From Enterovibrio gelatinilyticus (GTDB lineage Bacteria; Pseudomonadota; Gammaproteobacteria; Enterobacterales; Vibrionaceae): a DNA stretch of 64,000 nucleotides. The position numbers and the translations under genes were made by a program. Of the stretch, positions 35,891 to 45,002 are shown piece after piece; within the stretch, counting starts at the first letter, position 1; each line of letters begins with the position of its first letter. The notes below the pieces were generated by a model. That model worked only from the letters and a program-made list of their open reading frames with translations. It was not told the DNA's origin and did not search any database. Location of the stretch: contig NZ_JAJUBC010000013.1 of assembly GCF_028683095.1 (NCBI RefSeq), positions 92,881-156,880 of the forward strand. Reading direction: 5' to 3'.

Positions 35891-36025
35891 CGCATTCGCA
35901 TCATTCCGGAACAAGTATGCATAGATAAATTTGACTCATTCAGTACTCAGAAAATAGGATATAAAGGCGCGTAATAATCATGTTCCGTGACATGCCTTAT
36001 ACCTTCATGAGTAAGAGCAATCCCA

Positions 36026-36412
36026 ATGTCTAATGTCGTCCAGTTCTCTAAGTTTGGTGGTAGCAAAAAGACCAACACAATCCCAGCAAACACACCGCCA
36101 AACCCTAAAGCGCTAAGGGAACAAGCCGCATTGAAACAAGATAATCAATGCTACTTCTGTGGCGCACGTAAAGAGCCCAAAGAACTGCACTGGCTGGATA
36201 AGGTGGGCTTTAAGCAAAAAGCGCATGTTGTCTGCGGTACGTGTGGCTCTGAGGCTAAATCACGTTCAATGGACGAACTGAGGATCATCCTTGCGCTCAA
36301 GGCGATGGATTTCAGAACCGTGAAACTCAAGCAGTACCTTGAGCTGAGAGAGAAAGGCGTGCAGATAGACGGTGTCCGTGATTACAAATTCCACTTTGAA
36401 ACGATTGAGTGA
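36026..36412 (+). CDS. Hypothetical protein with zinc-ribbon-like cysteines
   Basis: A 128-residue soluble protein. Two CxxC pairs, CYFCG (about 44-48) and CGTCG (about 72-76), about 28 residues apart with intervening His residues, suggest one zinc site of HNH or zinc-ribbon kind. The N-terminus is basic and Pro/Asn-rich, the C-terminus helical. I do not recognise the family; DNA or RNA contact is possible. It has its own terminator and normal codon use. Start ATG 36026. Confidence 0.6.
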   Translation: MSNVVQFSKFGGSKKTNTIPANTPPNPKALREQAALKQDNQCYFCGARKEPKELHWLDKVGFKQKAHVVCGTCGSEAKSRSMDELRIILALKAMDFRTVKLKQYLELREKGVQIDGVRDYKFHFETIE

Positions 36413-36429
36413 TGATGAGAATAAATACA

Positions 36430-36463
36430 CATACCCATGAAACTGATACATGGGTACTTTTCT
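36430..36463 (+). terminator. Rho-independent terminator
   Basis: TACCCATG (36432-36439) pairs perfectly with CATGGGTA (36449-36456), followed by CTTTTCTT. It ends the zinc-ribbon-like gene. Confidence 0.75.
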
Positions 36464-36495
36464 TAAAGCGTGTCCCTGTTTTCTTCACGCTTATA

Positions 36496-36786
36496 TCACT
36501 CAGGCAAATCTACACCGCCCTCGCTCGCCGTAGTGCCGAACAATCGCTCACAATGGATCCAATCGGGCGCCTGATCTTCGCTCTTACTGACATTAACGAC
36601 ACACTGGCCAGTTAATAAACGCACTTCCGTTTCTTTCTTCAAGTCATACTGCACTTTCCATCCGTAGATGAAATCCGGTAAACGATACGCATACAGTCCC
36701 GCAACCGTAACAACAACCAATAATATAGGAACCACTATTTTCTTGTTCTCTTTTGCAAAGTCTAATAAAACTTCAAAATTGCTCAT
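36496..36786 (-). CDS. Small membrane-anchored protein
   Basis: A 96-residue protein: short cytoplasmic N-terminus, one hydrophobic helix (about 17-37, IVVPILLVVVTVAGLYAY) and a periplasmic C-terminal region with two cysteines (GQCVVN and IHCERL) that may pair. ATG 36786 has AGGGA seven bases upstream; the ATG two codons before is too close to that site. Not recognised. It is divergent from the chitinase gene and convergent with the zinc-ribbon-like gene. Confidence 0.6.
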   Translation of the reverse strand: MSNFEVLLDFAKENKKIVVPILLVVVTVAGLYAYRLPDFIYGWKVQYDLKKETEVRLLTGQCVVNVSKSEDQAPDWIHCERLFGTTASEGGVDLPE

Positions 36787-37274
36787 TCGCATTTCCCTGC
36801 TTTGAATATGATCCCGTCGCTCTGCCAGTATACGGGCATAAAGTGAATATAAAAGTCCATTGGCTGGAAAAGCAGCCTTTTAAAGGATTGCTCTCAAGCG
36901 ACAAAATAGTAGAGCACTCACCCAAGGATGAAACCAGAACAAACGTGCCTATATACAAAAGCATCGTCACGGCTGTCTGGAAACTCATTATATGCCTGAG
37001 TTTTTATTGTTCAACACGGCGACTCCTGACATTCCCCTGACGTTTTTTCATCATTGCCCTGATATTTCGCCTACATCCCACCCCTACAATTCGCGCCGAT
37101 TTTCAGTGAGTTACACAGAAGAATTTTGTATAGCCTTGTCAGAATAGTGGACAAGGCGTGATCGTACTTCCATGTAAAAAAAGCAGACATAGATTTCGCT
37201 TATGTCTTTTAAAAACATCCCGTAACTTACTGGCGAAAATACCTGTCTCTTCTTTTTTAAGGAATAAAACGGCC
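36787..37274. other. Chitinase upstream region
   Basis: About 490 bases without a supportable gene; it must hold the chitinase promoter. An in-frame TTG/ATT extension of the chitinase frame upstream to 37158 is not credible because it precedes the signal peptide. No clear operator dyad was found. Confidence 0.45.
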
Positions 37275-39470
37275 ATGACGTTCAAGCCGAATGCAATTTG
37301 TGCTGCGCTCTTTCTGGGCTTAGCGAGCTTCTCTTCTCACGCTTCTGTGTCAGCTGTAAGCGGCGACGATATGGTGAACCCTAAGGGTGGCGTTGTTGTG
37401 GGTTACTGGCACAACTGGTGTGATGGTGCAGGTTATAAACGCGGCAACGCACCGTGTGTCACGTTGGAAGAAGTGAACCCAATGTATAACGTGGTCGACG
37501 TGTCTTTCATGAAAGTGTTCGATACCGCAGAAGGTCGCATTCCTACTTTCCGTCTTGACCCTATGATTGGCTTGTCTGAGCAAGATTTCATTAACGAAAT
37601 CGCTGAGCTAAACCGTCAAGGTCGTTCTGTCTTGCTAGCTCTTGGTGGTGCGGATGCACATGTAGAATTGAAGACTGGCGATGAACAAGCATTTGCCGAT
37701 GAAATCATTCGTCTTACCGACCTGTACGGCTTCGATGGTTTAGACATCGACCTAGAACAAGCGGCGGTTACCGCGGCAGACAACCAAACCGTGATTCCTG
37801 CTGCACTGCGTATGGTCAAAGACCACTATGCAGCGCAAGGTAAAAACTTCCTGATCACCATGGCACCAGAGTTTCCTTACCTGACCGATAGCGGTAAATA
37901 CGTACCCTACATAACGGCTCTGGAAGGTTACTACGATTGGATCAACCCACAGTTTTACAACCAAGGCGGCGACGGCATTTGGATTGATGGTGTGGGCTGG
38001 ATCGCACAAAACAACGATGAGCTAAAACAAGAGTTTATCTATTACATCTCTGATTCGTTGATCAACGGTACCCGTGGCTTCCACAAGATCCCGCACGACA
38101 AACTGGTATTCGGTATTCCTTCAAGCGACGATGCGGCAGCAACCGGTTTTGTAAAAGATCCTGCCAAGCTATATGCGGCCTTTGGTCAGTTAAGTAACCA
38201 AGGTCAACCACTTCGCGGTGTTATGACATGGTCAGTAAACTGGGACATGGGAACAGATGCAGCGGGTAACCAATACAACGAGCAGTTCATTAAAGATTAC
38301 GGTCCATTTATTCACGGTCAAACGCCACCACCACCAGCGGAAGGTAAACCTGTGTTCAGCGGTGTGATTGACGTTCGCGTTCGCCACGGTGATGAATTCG
38401 ATGCCATGGCAGGCGTTTCTGCGATGGACGAAGAAAATGGCGACCTGACCTTTAGCATTGTGGTTGATGGCAGCGTTGATACCTCGCGTTTGGGTCAATA
38501 CGTGCTGGTTTACAGTGTTTCTGATGAAGACGACAACGAAACCAAAGCAACGCGCACTGTTGAGGTTTACAGCCAAAAACCTGTTTTCTCTGGCGTGGAA
38601 AAACTTACCCTAAAACTGGGCACTGAATTCGACGCAATGGCAGGCGTAAAAGCCACTGATGCAGAAGATGGCGACCTAACCAGCACCGTATCGGTTGAAA
38701 GTAACGTCGATACATCCCTTGTTGGTAAATACAACATAAGTTACAGCGTCACCGATAGTGCGCTTCAAACCGTGACAGTAGACCGCATGATTTCTGTTAC
38801 CGACGGCAGCACCTGTGTAAACGCATGGGATGCCTCTGAAGTTTACAACACGGACGATATCGTGAGCCATGCAGGAAAAACCTGGCAAGCGGGTTGGTGG
38901 ACGCGCGGTGAAGAACCTGGCACAACGGGCGAATGGGGTGTTTGGCGCGAAACAGGCGACAGCGATTGTGGTGACACAGGCACACCCACGGCAACACTGA
39001 AACTGTCAGGCGTGAAAAACACTTACACAGCCAACAATGGCAGTATGACGCTCGATCTTTCTCTTGAAAGCAACCAAGCGATGACCGCTGAGATCAAAGT
39101 AACAGGTGCGTCGGTGGTGTCTGGCGGTGAAACTCAAGTGTCCGTTGATGGTAAGTTGGCTGTTTCTCTGACGTTGAGCAATGTGGAAGTGGGTCAGTAT
39201 GCCGTGTCTGTTGTTGGTAAAACCGAAAGCGGCACAACTGTACAACAAAACGCGGCATTTACCGTAAAAGATGAAGCAATTACGCCGCCTCCTGGCGGTG
39301 AATACCCTAATTATGTGTCTGGTACTGCCTATGCAGCGGGCGACATGGTAACTGGCGTGGATGGCAACATTTACGAATGTAAGCCTTGGCCTTACACCAG
39401 CTGGTGTGCCAATGCGTCTTACGCACCGGGTGATAGCCTTTACTGGGCTGATGCGTGGGATAAGCGATAA
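37275..39470 (+). CDS. Secreted multidomain GH18 chitinase
   Basis: A 731-residue secreted endo-type chitinase. Signal peptide about 1-23 (TFKPNAICAALFLGLASFSS then HAS). GH18 domain about 38-385 with the catalytic DxxDxDxE: Asp154, Asp157, Asp159, Glu161 (FDGLDIDLEQ), acting by substrate-assisted retention. A Pro linker leads to two Ig-like DUF5011-type domains (about 393-470 and 471-545; both have the DEFDAMAGV or TEFDAMAGV signature), a CBM5/12 chitin-binding domain (about 552-598; CVNAWDASEVYNTDDIVSHAG split as CVNAWDASEVY), a GbpA-like beta domain (about 610-665) and a second terminal CBM-like module (about 678-731). ATG 37275 was chosen as it begins the signal peptide. It degrades chitin outside the cell. 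Confidence 0.93.
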   Translation: MTFKPNAICAALFLGLASFSSHASVSAVSGDDMVNPKGGVVVGYWHNWCDGAGYKRGNAPCVTLEEVNPMYNVVDVSFMKVFDTAEGRIPTFRLDPMIGLSEQDFINEIAELNRQGRSVLLALGGADAHVELKTGDEQAFADEIIRLTDLYGFDGLDIDLEQAAVTAADNQTVIPAALRMVKDHYAAQGKNFLITMAPEFPYLTDSGKYVPYITALEGYYDWINPQFYNQGGDGIWIDGVGWIAQNNDELKQEFIYYISDSLINGTRGFHKIPHDKLVFGIPSSDDAAATGFVKDPAKLYAAFGQLSNQGQPLRGVMTWSVNWDMGTDAAGNQYNEQFIKDYGPFIHGQTPPPPAEGKPVFSGVIDVRVRHGDEFDAMAGVSAMDEENGDLTFSIVVDGSVDTSRLGQYVLVYSVSDEDDNETKATRTVEVYSQKPVFSGVEKLTLKLGTEFDAMAGVKATDAEDGDLTSTVSVESNVDTSLVGKYNISYSVTDSALQTVTVDRMISVTDGSTCVNAWDASEVYNTDDIVSHAGKTWQAGWWTRGEEPGTTGEWGVWRETGDSDCGDTGTPTATLKLSGVKNTYTANNGSMTLDLSLESNQAMTAEIKVTGASVVSGGETQVSVDGKLAVSLTLSNVEVGQYAVSVVGKTESGTTVQQNAAFTVKDEAITPPPGGEYPNYVSGTAYAAGDMVTGVDGNIYECKPWPYTSWCANASYAPGDSLYWADAWDKR

Positions 39471-39573
39471 CAAAACCGCTGACGGTGATCTATGTTCATC
39501 ATGAATATCTCCTGCATGAACATCTTCAGCGGTGAACTTCAGGTGAACCACTGAGGGACAGAACAGCTAAACA

Positions 39574-39606
39574 AGAAAAGCGCCAGATATTCTCTGGCGC
39601 TTTTTC
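39574..39606. terminator. Bidirectional terminator
   Basis: AGCGCCAGA (39579-39587) and TCTGGCGCT (39593-39601) with AAAA before and TTTTT after, between the convergent chitinase and large secreted protein genes. Confidence 0.9.
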
Positions 39607-39645
39607 CGTTGTAACTCCCAAGATCCTTCCGCGTTGACAGCCGCG

Positions 39646-41820
39646 CTACTGAGTAACGCCAGCTATTACTGAAGGGTCACCTTCAACAATCGGCATCGTG
39701 CCAATATCGGCAGAACCCGTAACAGAGGTCGGTACTGCAACCGCTGGGTCACTCAACGTTAGCGCCGAACATTGCCCTGTCGCACTCTGCATCGATTGCT
39801 CAATTTCACGCGCTTTTATGACATACTCGTTGGAAGCGCCCATTAATACACCATCCGCTAACGAAAATTCAGGCGTATATCGCTCGTCTGTTTGAGAGTA
39901 CGGAATTCCCCAAAAATCGCCATTCCCACCGTAATTAACGAGGAAGGTTTGCCCCGCAAAATTACCAGCATTCCCTGAACGGTCATTCGCATCGGCGTGG
40001 GTATAAGCAAATTGAATTGGCTTTTCAAAACTCACCACATCTCCACTGCCATCAGTGATCGCTGTCAACTGATTCCAATTCTGAAGGCCCGTCTCCCAGA
40101 CATAGTACTCAGTCACAATCGAAGGATCGTAAATGTCATAGGAGTTAGTTACTGTCGATGTCACCATCGGCCCACTTCTTACGCCCCAACTGTGTGGCGT
40201 TGAGTTGATATCGTTTTGTGTCAGGGAAGCATCGTAACGAACTGGCTCAGAGCTATTCACACTCACCAATGTCAACGCATTACCGCCAGAAGTACTAAAG
40301 GTAAACTGTCTTTGGACACCATTGGTTTCAAAAGGCCCGCTCCACGTGCCTAAATCACCAATAGCCAAAGTACCAATAGGGCAATTATCGTAACAGTACA
40401 AGGTGACAGACCCACCATTCAGTAATTCGCCAGACCCTGTTTCACTGCCATTGACGAAGCTTTGCTCATAGTACGTCAGTGATGTTTTACCTTGTAGATA
40501 CTTCACTTCACCACCGAGTTGCTCGGAATACATGTACAAAGATTCATTACTCGACAATACGATTTGTGTCGGGCCAAATGCGGTGATCGTTGGTCCATTT
40601 TGTCCCCAACTGAGCTTGCCCGTTTTATAGAAACCATCAGATCCCACACTGTCTTGAGACGCCGTCATGTAACTCACTACCCACTGGTCAAAGCTGCTAT
40701 CACTGAACACCGAATTGTCCCAGTATGAAAAGCTAACCCCACGCGCATCCGATAAAGACAGGGTTTTCACTGTGTTCTTTATGAGTCGGCCAGGTGCAGT
40801 GACGACCGTATAGGGCGTTTGTACGCCCCCATCATCTTTGACGACCGTCTCGCCATTCGTGACAGCACCTTCAACTTCACTCCACAGCCCCCAGTAACCA
40901 ATGTACCCGTAGCTGTCGTAGTTGGCGTCGTTAGCACTGGCATAACGAATAGGGAAACCTGAGTTAACGTCTATTTGCGCTCCGGTGGATGCATTAAACA
41001 AATCATAGCGATTCACCGAGCTATCAAAAGCCGTTCGGCTAAGACACGTGCCTGTATTGTCGCCCGACTTGTATGGCAAACTACTAAAATCACTCGCATT
41101 TTGGAGTAACACATTGCTTGAACTAAACGATAATGCATAAGCGCCACCGTTATCTGATGACGTTAAAGCAATACCGTCAGATCGATCACTCGACATCACA
41201 ACACTGGCGCTTTGGGTATATGTACTTGCTCCGTGTTGACTCGACTCATACAAGGTAAAGCCAATAGAGCCTTCCACCGAATCAACAGTCAGCACTTCAC
41301 CGCCGCCTAGTGCGGTTAAGTCAGAAAAATTATCGAAGAAGTCAAAATTGAAGGTGAACTGACCAAAGGGATCAGAATCTGATGCTCCCTCAGTAATCAC
41401 GGCTTTAAATCGAATGGCTTGTTCATCCGACCCCGTACCCATCTCAGGGATCCAGACGTTGGCAATCAATGGGGACGAGTCAGACTCTCGAGTCACATTT
41501 GCTACCGCTTTCAAGTACGATGGCGTATTACTCGCCCCTGATGACTGACCTGTCGAGCCATCTTCTGAATCATCAAAACATGCACCCTCATCGGCAAGCA
41601 CCAGATAAGGCCCAGAATTGGCAAATTCCGTCATATTGAATTGAGCCGTAAAGCACAAAATACTATTAACCAGTTCAATCGGTTCCAGCGCTTCGTTCCA
41701 CACATAGCTCTTCGTCGTTGCATTGGAGTACTCAGTTCCTGTGTCGTTAAACGCAGCCATAGAAATCCCTGACCACATCATTGACGAAAGCAATAGGCAT
41801 GCTGTGTTAGTCGTTTTCAT
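39646..41820 (-). CDS. Large secreted protein, unrecognised
   Basis: A 724-residue exported protein with a signal peptide (about 1-22: KTTNTACLLLSSMMWSGIS then MAA). The rest is Ser/Thr/Gly/Asn-rich, acidic, with few Lys/Arg, and probably all-beta. The YVWNEALEPIELVNSILCF segment near 40 recurs as YYVWETGLQNWNQLTAI near 575, hinting at an internal duplication; at least five Cys may form disulfides (CFTAQF, GACFDD, GTCLSR, CYDNCP). I know no family name. Its start overlaps the end of the tiny lipoprotein gene by 14 bases, so the two are translationally coupled and probably work together at the surface. Confidence 0.75.
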   Translation of the reverse strand: MKTTNTACLLLSSMMWSGISMAAFNDTGTEYSNATTKSYVWNEALEPIELVNSILCFTAQFNMTEFANSGPYLVLADEGACFDDSEDGSTGQSSGASNTPSYLKAVANVTRESDSSPLIANVWIPEMGTGSDEQAIRFKAVITEGASDSDPFGQFTFNFDFFDNFSDLTALGGGEVLTVDSVEGSIGFTLYESSQHGASTYTQSASVVMSSDRSDGIALTSSDNGGAYALSFSSSNVLLQNASDFSSLPYKSGDNTGTCLSRTAFDSSVNRYDLFNASTGAQIDVNSGFPIRYASANDANYDSYGYIGYWGLWSEVEGAVTNGETVVKDDGGVQTPYTVVTAPGRLIKNTVKTLSLSDARGVSFSYWDNSVFSDSSFDQWVVSYMTASQDSVGSDGFYKTGKLSWGQNGPTITAFGPTQIVLSSNESLYMYSEQLGGEVKYLQGKTSLTYYEQSFVNGSETGSGELLNGGSVTLYCYDNCPIGTLAIGDLGTWSGPFETNGVQRQFTFSTSGGNALTLVSVNSSEPVRYDASLTQNDINSTPHSWGVRSGPMVTSTVTNSYDIYDPSIVTEYYVWETGLQNWNQLTAITDGSGDVVSFEKPIQFAYTHADANDRSGNAGNFAGQTFLVNYGGNGDFWGIPYSQTDERYTPEFSLADGVLMGASNEYVIKAREIEQSMQSATGQCSALTLSDPAVAVPTSVTGSADIGTMPIVEGDPSVIAGVTQ

Positions 41821-41959
41821 TTGTCACAACCTCCAACTGCTGTGGTAATTGCAAACTGCTGGTTGAAGTCGTACTCGCCGCAGTAGAGCCGCTGTCACCA
41901 CACCCCCAAAGCACACTGCAAAACGCAATGATACCGATGAGCTGAATTACACCTTTCAT
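41807..41959 (-). CDS. Tiny lipoprotein coupled to the large secreted protein
   Basis: A 50-residue prolipoprotein. N-terminal KGVIQLIGIIAFCSVLWGC has a lipobox-like VLWG-Cys20, so the mature chain is only about 31 residues, Ser/Thr-rich (STAASTTSTSS) and acidic at the end. Asp/Gly after the Cys (CGDSG) may favour inner-membrane retention, by the +2 rule. Start ATG 41959 was chosen over an upstream ATG at 41989 to give the signal sequence directly. It overlaps the next gene by 14 bases. Confidence 0.7.
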   Translation of the reverse strand: MKGVIQLIGIIAFCSVLWGCGDSGSTAASTTSTSSLQLPQQLEVVTNEND

Positions 41960-42494
41960 ACAAACACCCCTTACACGTCCACCTTCCAACTAGAGATTTC
42001 CATCTCATTATTGAGATTCAATTTAAGCCTAGTTTTTATGTGGAAATTAGCGACAAAGAAATGCCACACATTTAAGCTCACGCTATTAACTTGATTTAAA
42101 AGATTTTTCTTAAGTCAGGAAAAAATAGGAAAATTAAGAGGCTATAAAAATCAATTTGTTGAAGGTTAATTACTGACCAGCAATCTAGACGTACACAAGC
42201 AAAAGTGTGACAAATATCACCAAATAAACACATATGGTAAATTAGGGATGAAAAGACAAATAGAATGCCGACGAATGTGATCATGATCTGCTGATGGATA
42301 TTGCAGGTTTCATAGACTGGGCTCAGAAACGTTAACAGGACATACACAATTACTATTACAAATTTGCTGGTAGCCCGAACACAATCAAGTGAAATAGCAA
42401 TAGTGAACTTCTTTTCATAACCCCTTATGGTTGGCGCGTTTTCACATAACGAACAACCAATCAATACGTAAGAAAAATAATCCGAGGAGGACTG
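41960..42494. other. AT-rich divergent intergenic region
   Basis: About 535 bases. A 122-codon open frame on the minus strand (42096-42464) is Cys- and Phe/Ile-rich, without a ribosome site or plausible protein features. No gene, repeat or RNA recognised. Confidence 0.45.
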
Positions 42495-43958
42495 GTGTCT
42501 ACAGGGAAGCTACCGTTGGCGGCAGATGGATTACAACTCAACTTTTGTAAAACATTGGCGTGTCGAAACTTTGGATTGAGTGACGAGAAGCATTACCTGC
42601 TTCAAGACACAGATCCGTCTCGCCCCGGCTTGGTGTGCCGTGAGTGTGGCGCCTTTCCTCCTCTCCTTAACAACCATGCAGTGCGTAAAGAATTTTCACG
42701 ACTCAAAAAACAAGATTCTGGAAATTTAGCGGCTTGCAGTACCGATACATGCATTGCTTACGGTAAGCCGGTGCTTACACATCGTGAGCTTTACCATGCA
42801 TTTGGCTATAGCGGGGAACGACAACGCTATCGTTGCAAACATTGTCAATCGACGTTTGTAGACCGCTGGTCTAATGCAAATCCAAAGCTAGATTTGCAAC
42901 AAAAACTCCTCGGGCTTCTCTTCACCGGTTATCCCGTCCGAGAGATTTGCCGCCGACTGCAAATGAACCCAAAGACGTTCTATGATCACCTAGACCAGAT
43001 TGCCGCGCGATGCCGCAACAAACTGGCCAGTGTTGACGCCCGTTACTTACAACTCGCCAAAGATGCGCCACTCGCTTCCACCCTTACAACGCTGCAACCA
43101 CGCAGTGAAAATGGTGTTATGTGGTTAGCCACTGGCGATGCTACCCACGGCTATGTGCTCTTGCAAAACATCAACTATTCGCCAGAAGAGGATAAACCTG
43201 ACGAAAATGCTGATGTCTATATGCCCAACACAAGGCGGATGCCTGACAGTTTCTTACATCTTGAGGATGGCCCAGAATCCGCACAAGACACCTTGCTCAA
43301 TCAGGTCAACGCCAAGTATCAAGAAGTCCTCTCTCGCAGTAATGTCGAAGATTTATATACTCGGCCGATCCATATTGACTACCCGTCGAAAGGGTGTTTG
43401 ATTCGTCCTCAATACACGGCCTACGCGCAGTATTTACGTCTACGCGAACTTGTTCCTCATTGGGACGAAATCACGCTGTATCTTCCACAGGAGCCCCTGT
43501 TGCGCTCCGCGGTGTTTAGTATTTTCAAAGACAAATTGCTAACAAGGCAGTGCCATCCCGTCTATGTAGAACAAAACGAAATGTGGCAAGAAAACGACAA
43601 CGCAGAGAACGTCGATATCATGTTGCTAAGCTGGTGGAGAGACCGATGGGCGTTTACACAAAAAGGAAAAGCGGAAAAAGCGATATGCCATTTATGGCGA
43701 GAAACGGGAAAAGAGCATAAGTGGCTACAACAAGCCAGCACCTTCAGGCTAGAAGAGTATCAAGCCCGCTTTCATATAAACTTCCGCTCGCTGGTTGATG
43801 AACCAAGAAGACGGCTTCGCCCTGGTGGCTTGCTTCCATTGTTGGATATATTCCGTGCGTGGAACAATTTATGTCATCAAAATAACGAAGGGTTCACGCC
43901 AGCACAGGCGCTAAACCTCACGAGACAACCTTACACATTGGCTCAATTACTGGGGTAA
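42495..43958 (+). CDS. Transposase-like zinc-ribbon protein, possibly domesticated
   Basis: A 487-residue cytoplasmic protein. The N-terminal third has several Cys pairs (CKTLACRNFG, CRECGAFPP, CSTDTCIAYG) and an InsA/IS1-like zinc ribbon YRCKHCQSTFVDRW (about 112-125), followed by a helix-turn-helix (about 135-165: KLLGLLFTGYPVREICRRL). A region with TGDATHGYVLL (about 213-223) and IHIDYPSKG (about 297-305) could be an RNase-H-like fold carrying Asp residues. No inverted repeats, target duplication or partner ORF were found, so it looks like a domesticated single-copy gene. GTG 42495 follows GAGGAGG. A terminator follows. Function unknown. Confidence 0.65.
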   Translation: MSTGKLPLAADGLQLNFCKTLACRNFGLSDEKHYLLQDTDPSRPGLVCRECGAFPPLLNNHAVRKEFSRLKKQDSGNLAACSTDTCIAYGKPVLTHRELYHAFGYSGERQRYRCKHCQSTFVDRWSNANPKLDLQQKLLGLLFTGYPVREICRRLQMNPKTFYDHLDQIAARCRNKLASVDARYLQLAKDAPLASTLTTLQPRSENGVMWLATGDATHGYVLLQNINYSPEEDKPDENADVYMPNTRRMPDSFLHLEDGPESAQDTLLNQVNAKYQEVLSRSNVEDLYTRPIHIDYPSKGCLIRPQYTAYAQYLRLRELVPHWDEITLYLPQEPLLRSAVFSIFKDKLLTRQCHPVYVEQNEMWQENDNAENVDIMLLSWWRDRWAFTQKGKAEKAICHLWRETGKEHKWLQQASTFRLEEYQARFHINFRSLVDEPRRRLRPGGLLPLLDIFRAWNNLCHQNNEGFTPAQALNLTRQPYTLAQLLG

Positions 43959-43973
43959 CCTTTCGACGACAAA

Positions 43974-44006
43974 ACAAAAAAGCGAGCCCAAGGCTCGCTT
44001 TTTTTC
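43974..44006. terminator. Bidirectional terminator
   Basis: GCGAGCC (43982-43988) pairs with GGCTCGC (43992-43998), with A-run upstream and T-run downstream, between the convergent transposase-like gene and maoP. Confidence 0.92.
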
Positions 44007-44020
44007 ATTCTGAAATCTGC

Positions 44021-44350
44021 TTATTCGTCCGCTTCTGCTTCTGAATAATCTTCCGCTGCGCCATTGCGAGACGTTGAGCAGAGGTTATAAACCACATGCT
44101 TGTGGTTGATCTCTCTTAGATACTTTAGCCAACAAAGCGCGTATTGCGTTTCCGCAGCACGACGGCCATTGATCTCATCAACAAATTTTTGCTGTTCTTC
44201 ATCTTGTGGAACCATGGTGCCTTCAAACAGCGCTTTCATGGTACGGCCACAGGTTTCCAAAAGTTGCGATTCCTTTATGGTGAAATAGCCGGATCGAGCA
44301 AAACCTTTTGGAAAATGCCTGTCATCAAAAAACCTTTGACCACTAAACAT
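44021..44350 (-). CDS. maoP: Macrodomain Ori organization protein MaoP (DUF413)
   Basis: A 109-residue DUF413 protein. The opening RFFDDRHFPKGFARSGYFTIKESQLLE (seen as RFFDDRHFPKGF and SGYFTIKESQLLETCG) matches E. coli MaoP (YifE: [27 protein letters not shown]), and the end AAEDYSEAE matches GAEDYTEADD. In E. coli MaoP acts with the short DNA site maoS, next to the gene, to shape the Ori macrodomain of the chromosome. ATG 44350 follows AAAGGAGCTAAAT. The upstream intergenic region (44351-45002) is where a maoS-like site should be sought. Confidence 0.9.
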   Translation of the reverse strand: MFSGQRFFDDRHFPKGFARSGYFTIKESQLLETCGRTMKALFEGTMVPQDEEQQKFVDEINGRRAAETQYALCWLKYLREINHKHVVYNLCSTSRNGAAEDYSEAEADE

Positions 44351-45002
44351 TATTTAGCTCCTTTACATACTTTGCGCAATATTCTTCATTAAACCATTAA
44401 GGTGTAAAGCAAAATATTATTAATCTGACAATAAAGAATTTTAATTCTTATTGCGTTATAGCGATGTTTTGGATGCTTGTCGAGCCCTTAACACCACTTC
44501 ATTGGTTAACTTTAAACGTAAGGTAGCCAATAACTTTTGCTTGGTCGAGCCTCAATGAAGTAAGTTATTGTAACAATGTGAAAAACATCATCATATAACA
44601 AAAATTATGCCACTTTTCTTCAAATTTACGCCCGCCATCACACATTAAAACTGAGAAGCCACTACTCTACATGCCCTGTTTTTACAGGGATACAGCCAAC
44701 ATTCAGTGCCTACTACAAAGGTAGACAAGAACGTAAAAAGAAGTGTTAAAAAAAAGAGACGTTATACATTGATACAATCAATTTTTTTAATCAATCACGA
44801 TGAATTTTTTTGCTGTATTTAACTAACACACTAGAACTATGCTTGCTTTGAATTGGCGTAACGCAAACGCCAAAGAAACTTCATCAATATGTCATGTTAC
44901 TTTGGCTATATTTAACAAACATGGACTTATCGACGGGAAGCTATATTTCCCTTGAATTCTAAGCCCCAACCAAAGTAACGAGAAAGAACAGGGTAAAATA
45001 AG
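44351..45002. other. AT-rich intergenic region upstream of maoP
   Basis: About 650 bases without a recognisable gene; long A and T tracts (for example around 44750-44820). It carries divergent promoters of maoP and the 52-residue protein and could include a maoS-like site, which I cannot locate by eye. Confidence 0.4.

Noticed and set aside
42096..42464. Minus-strand 122-codon open frame
   Set aside because: AT-rich intergenic stretch; unusual Cys/Phe/Ile composition, no ribosome site and a chance-like frame.
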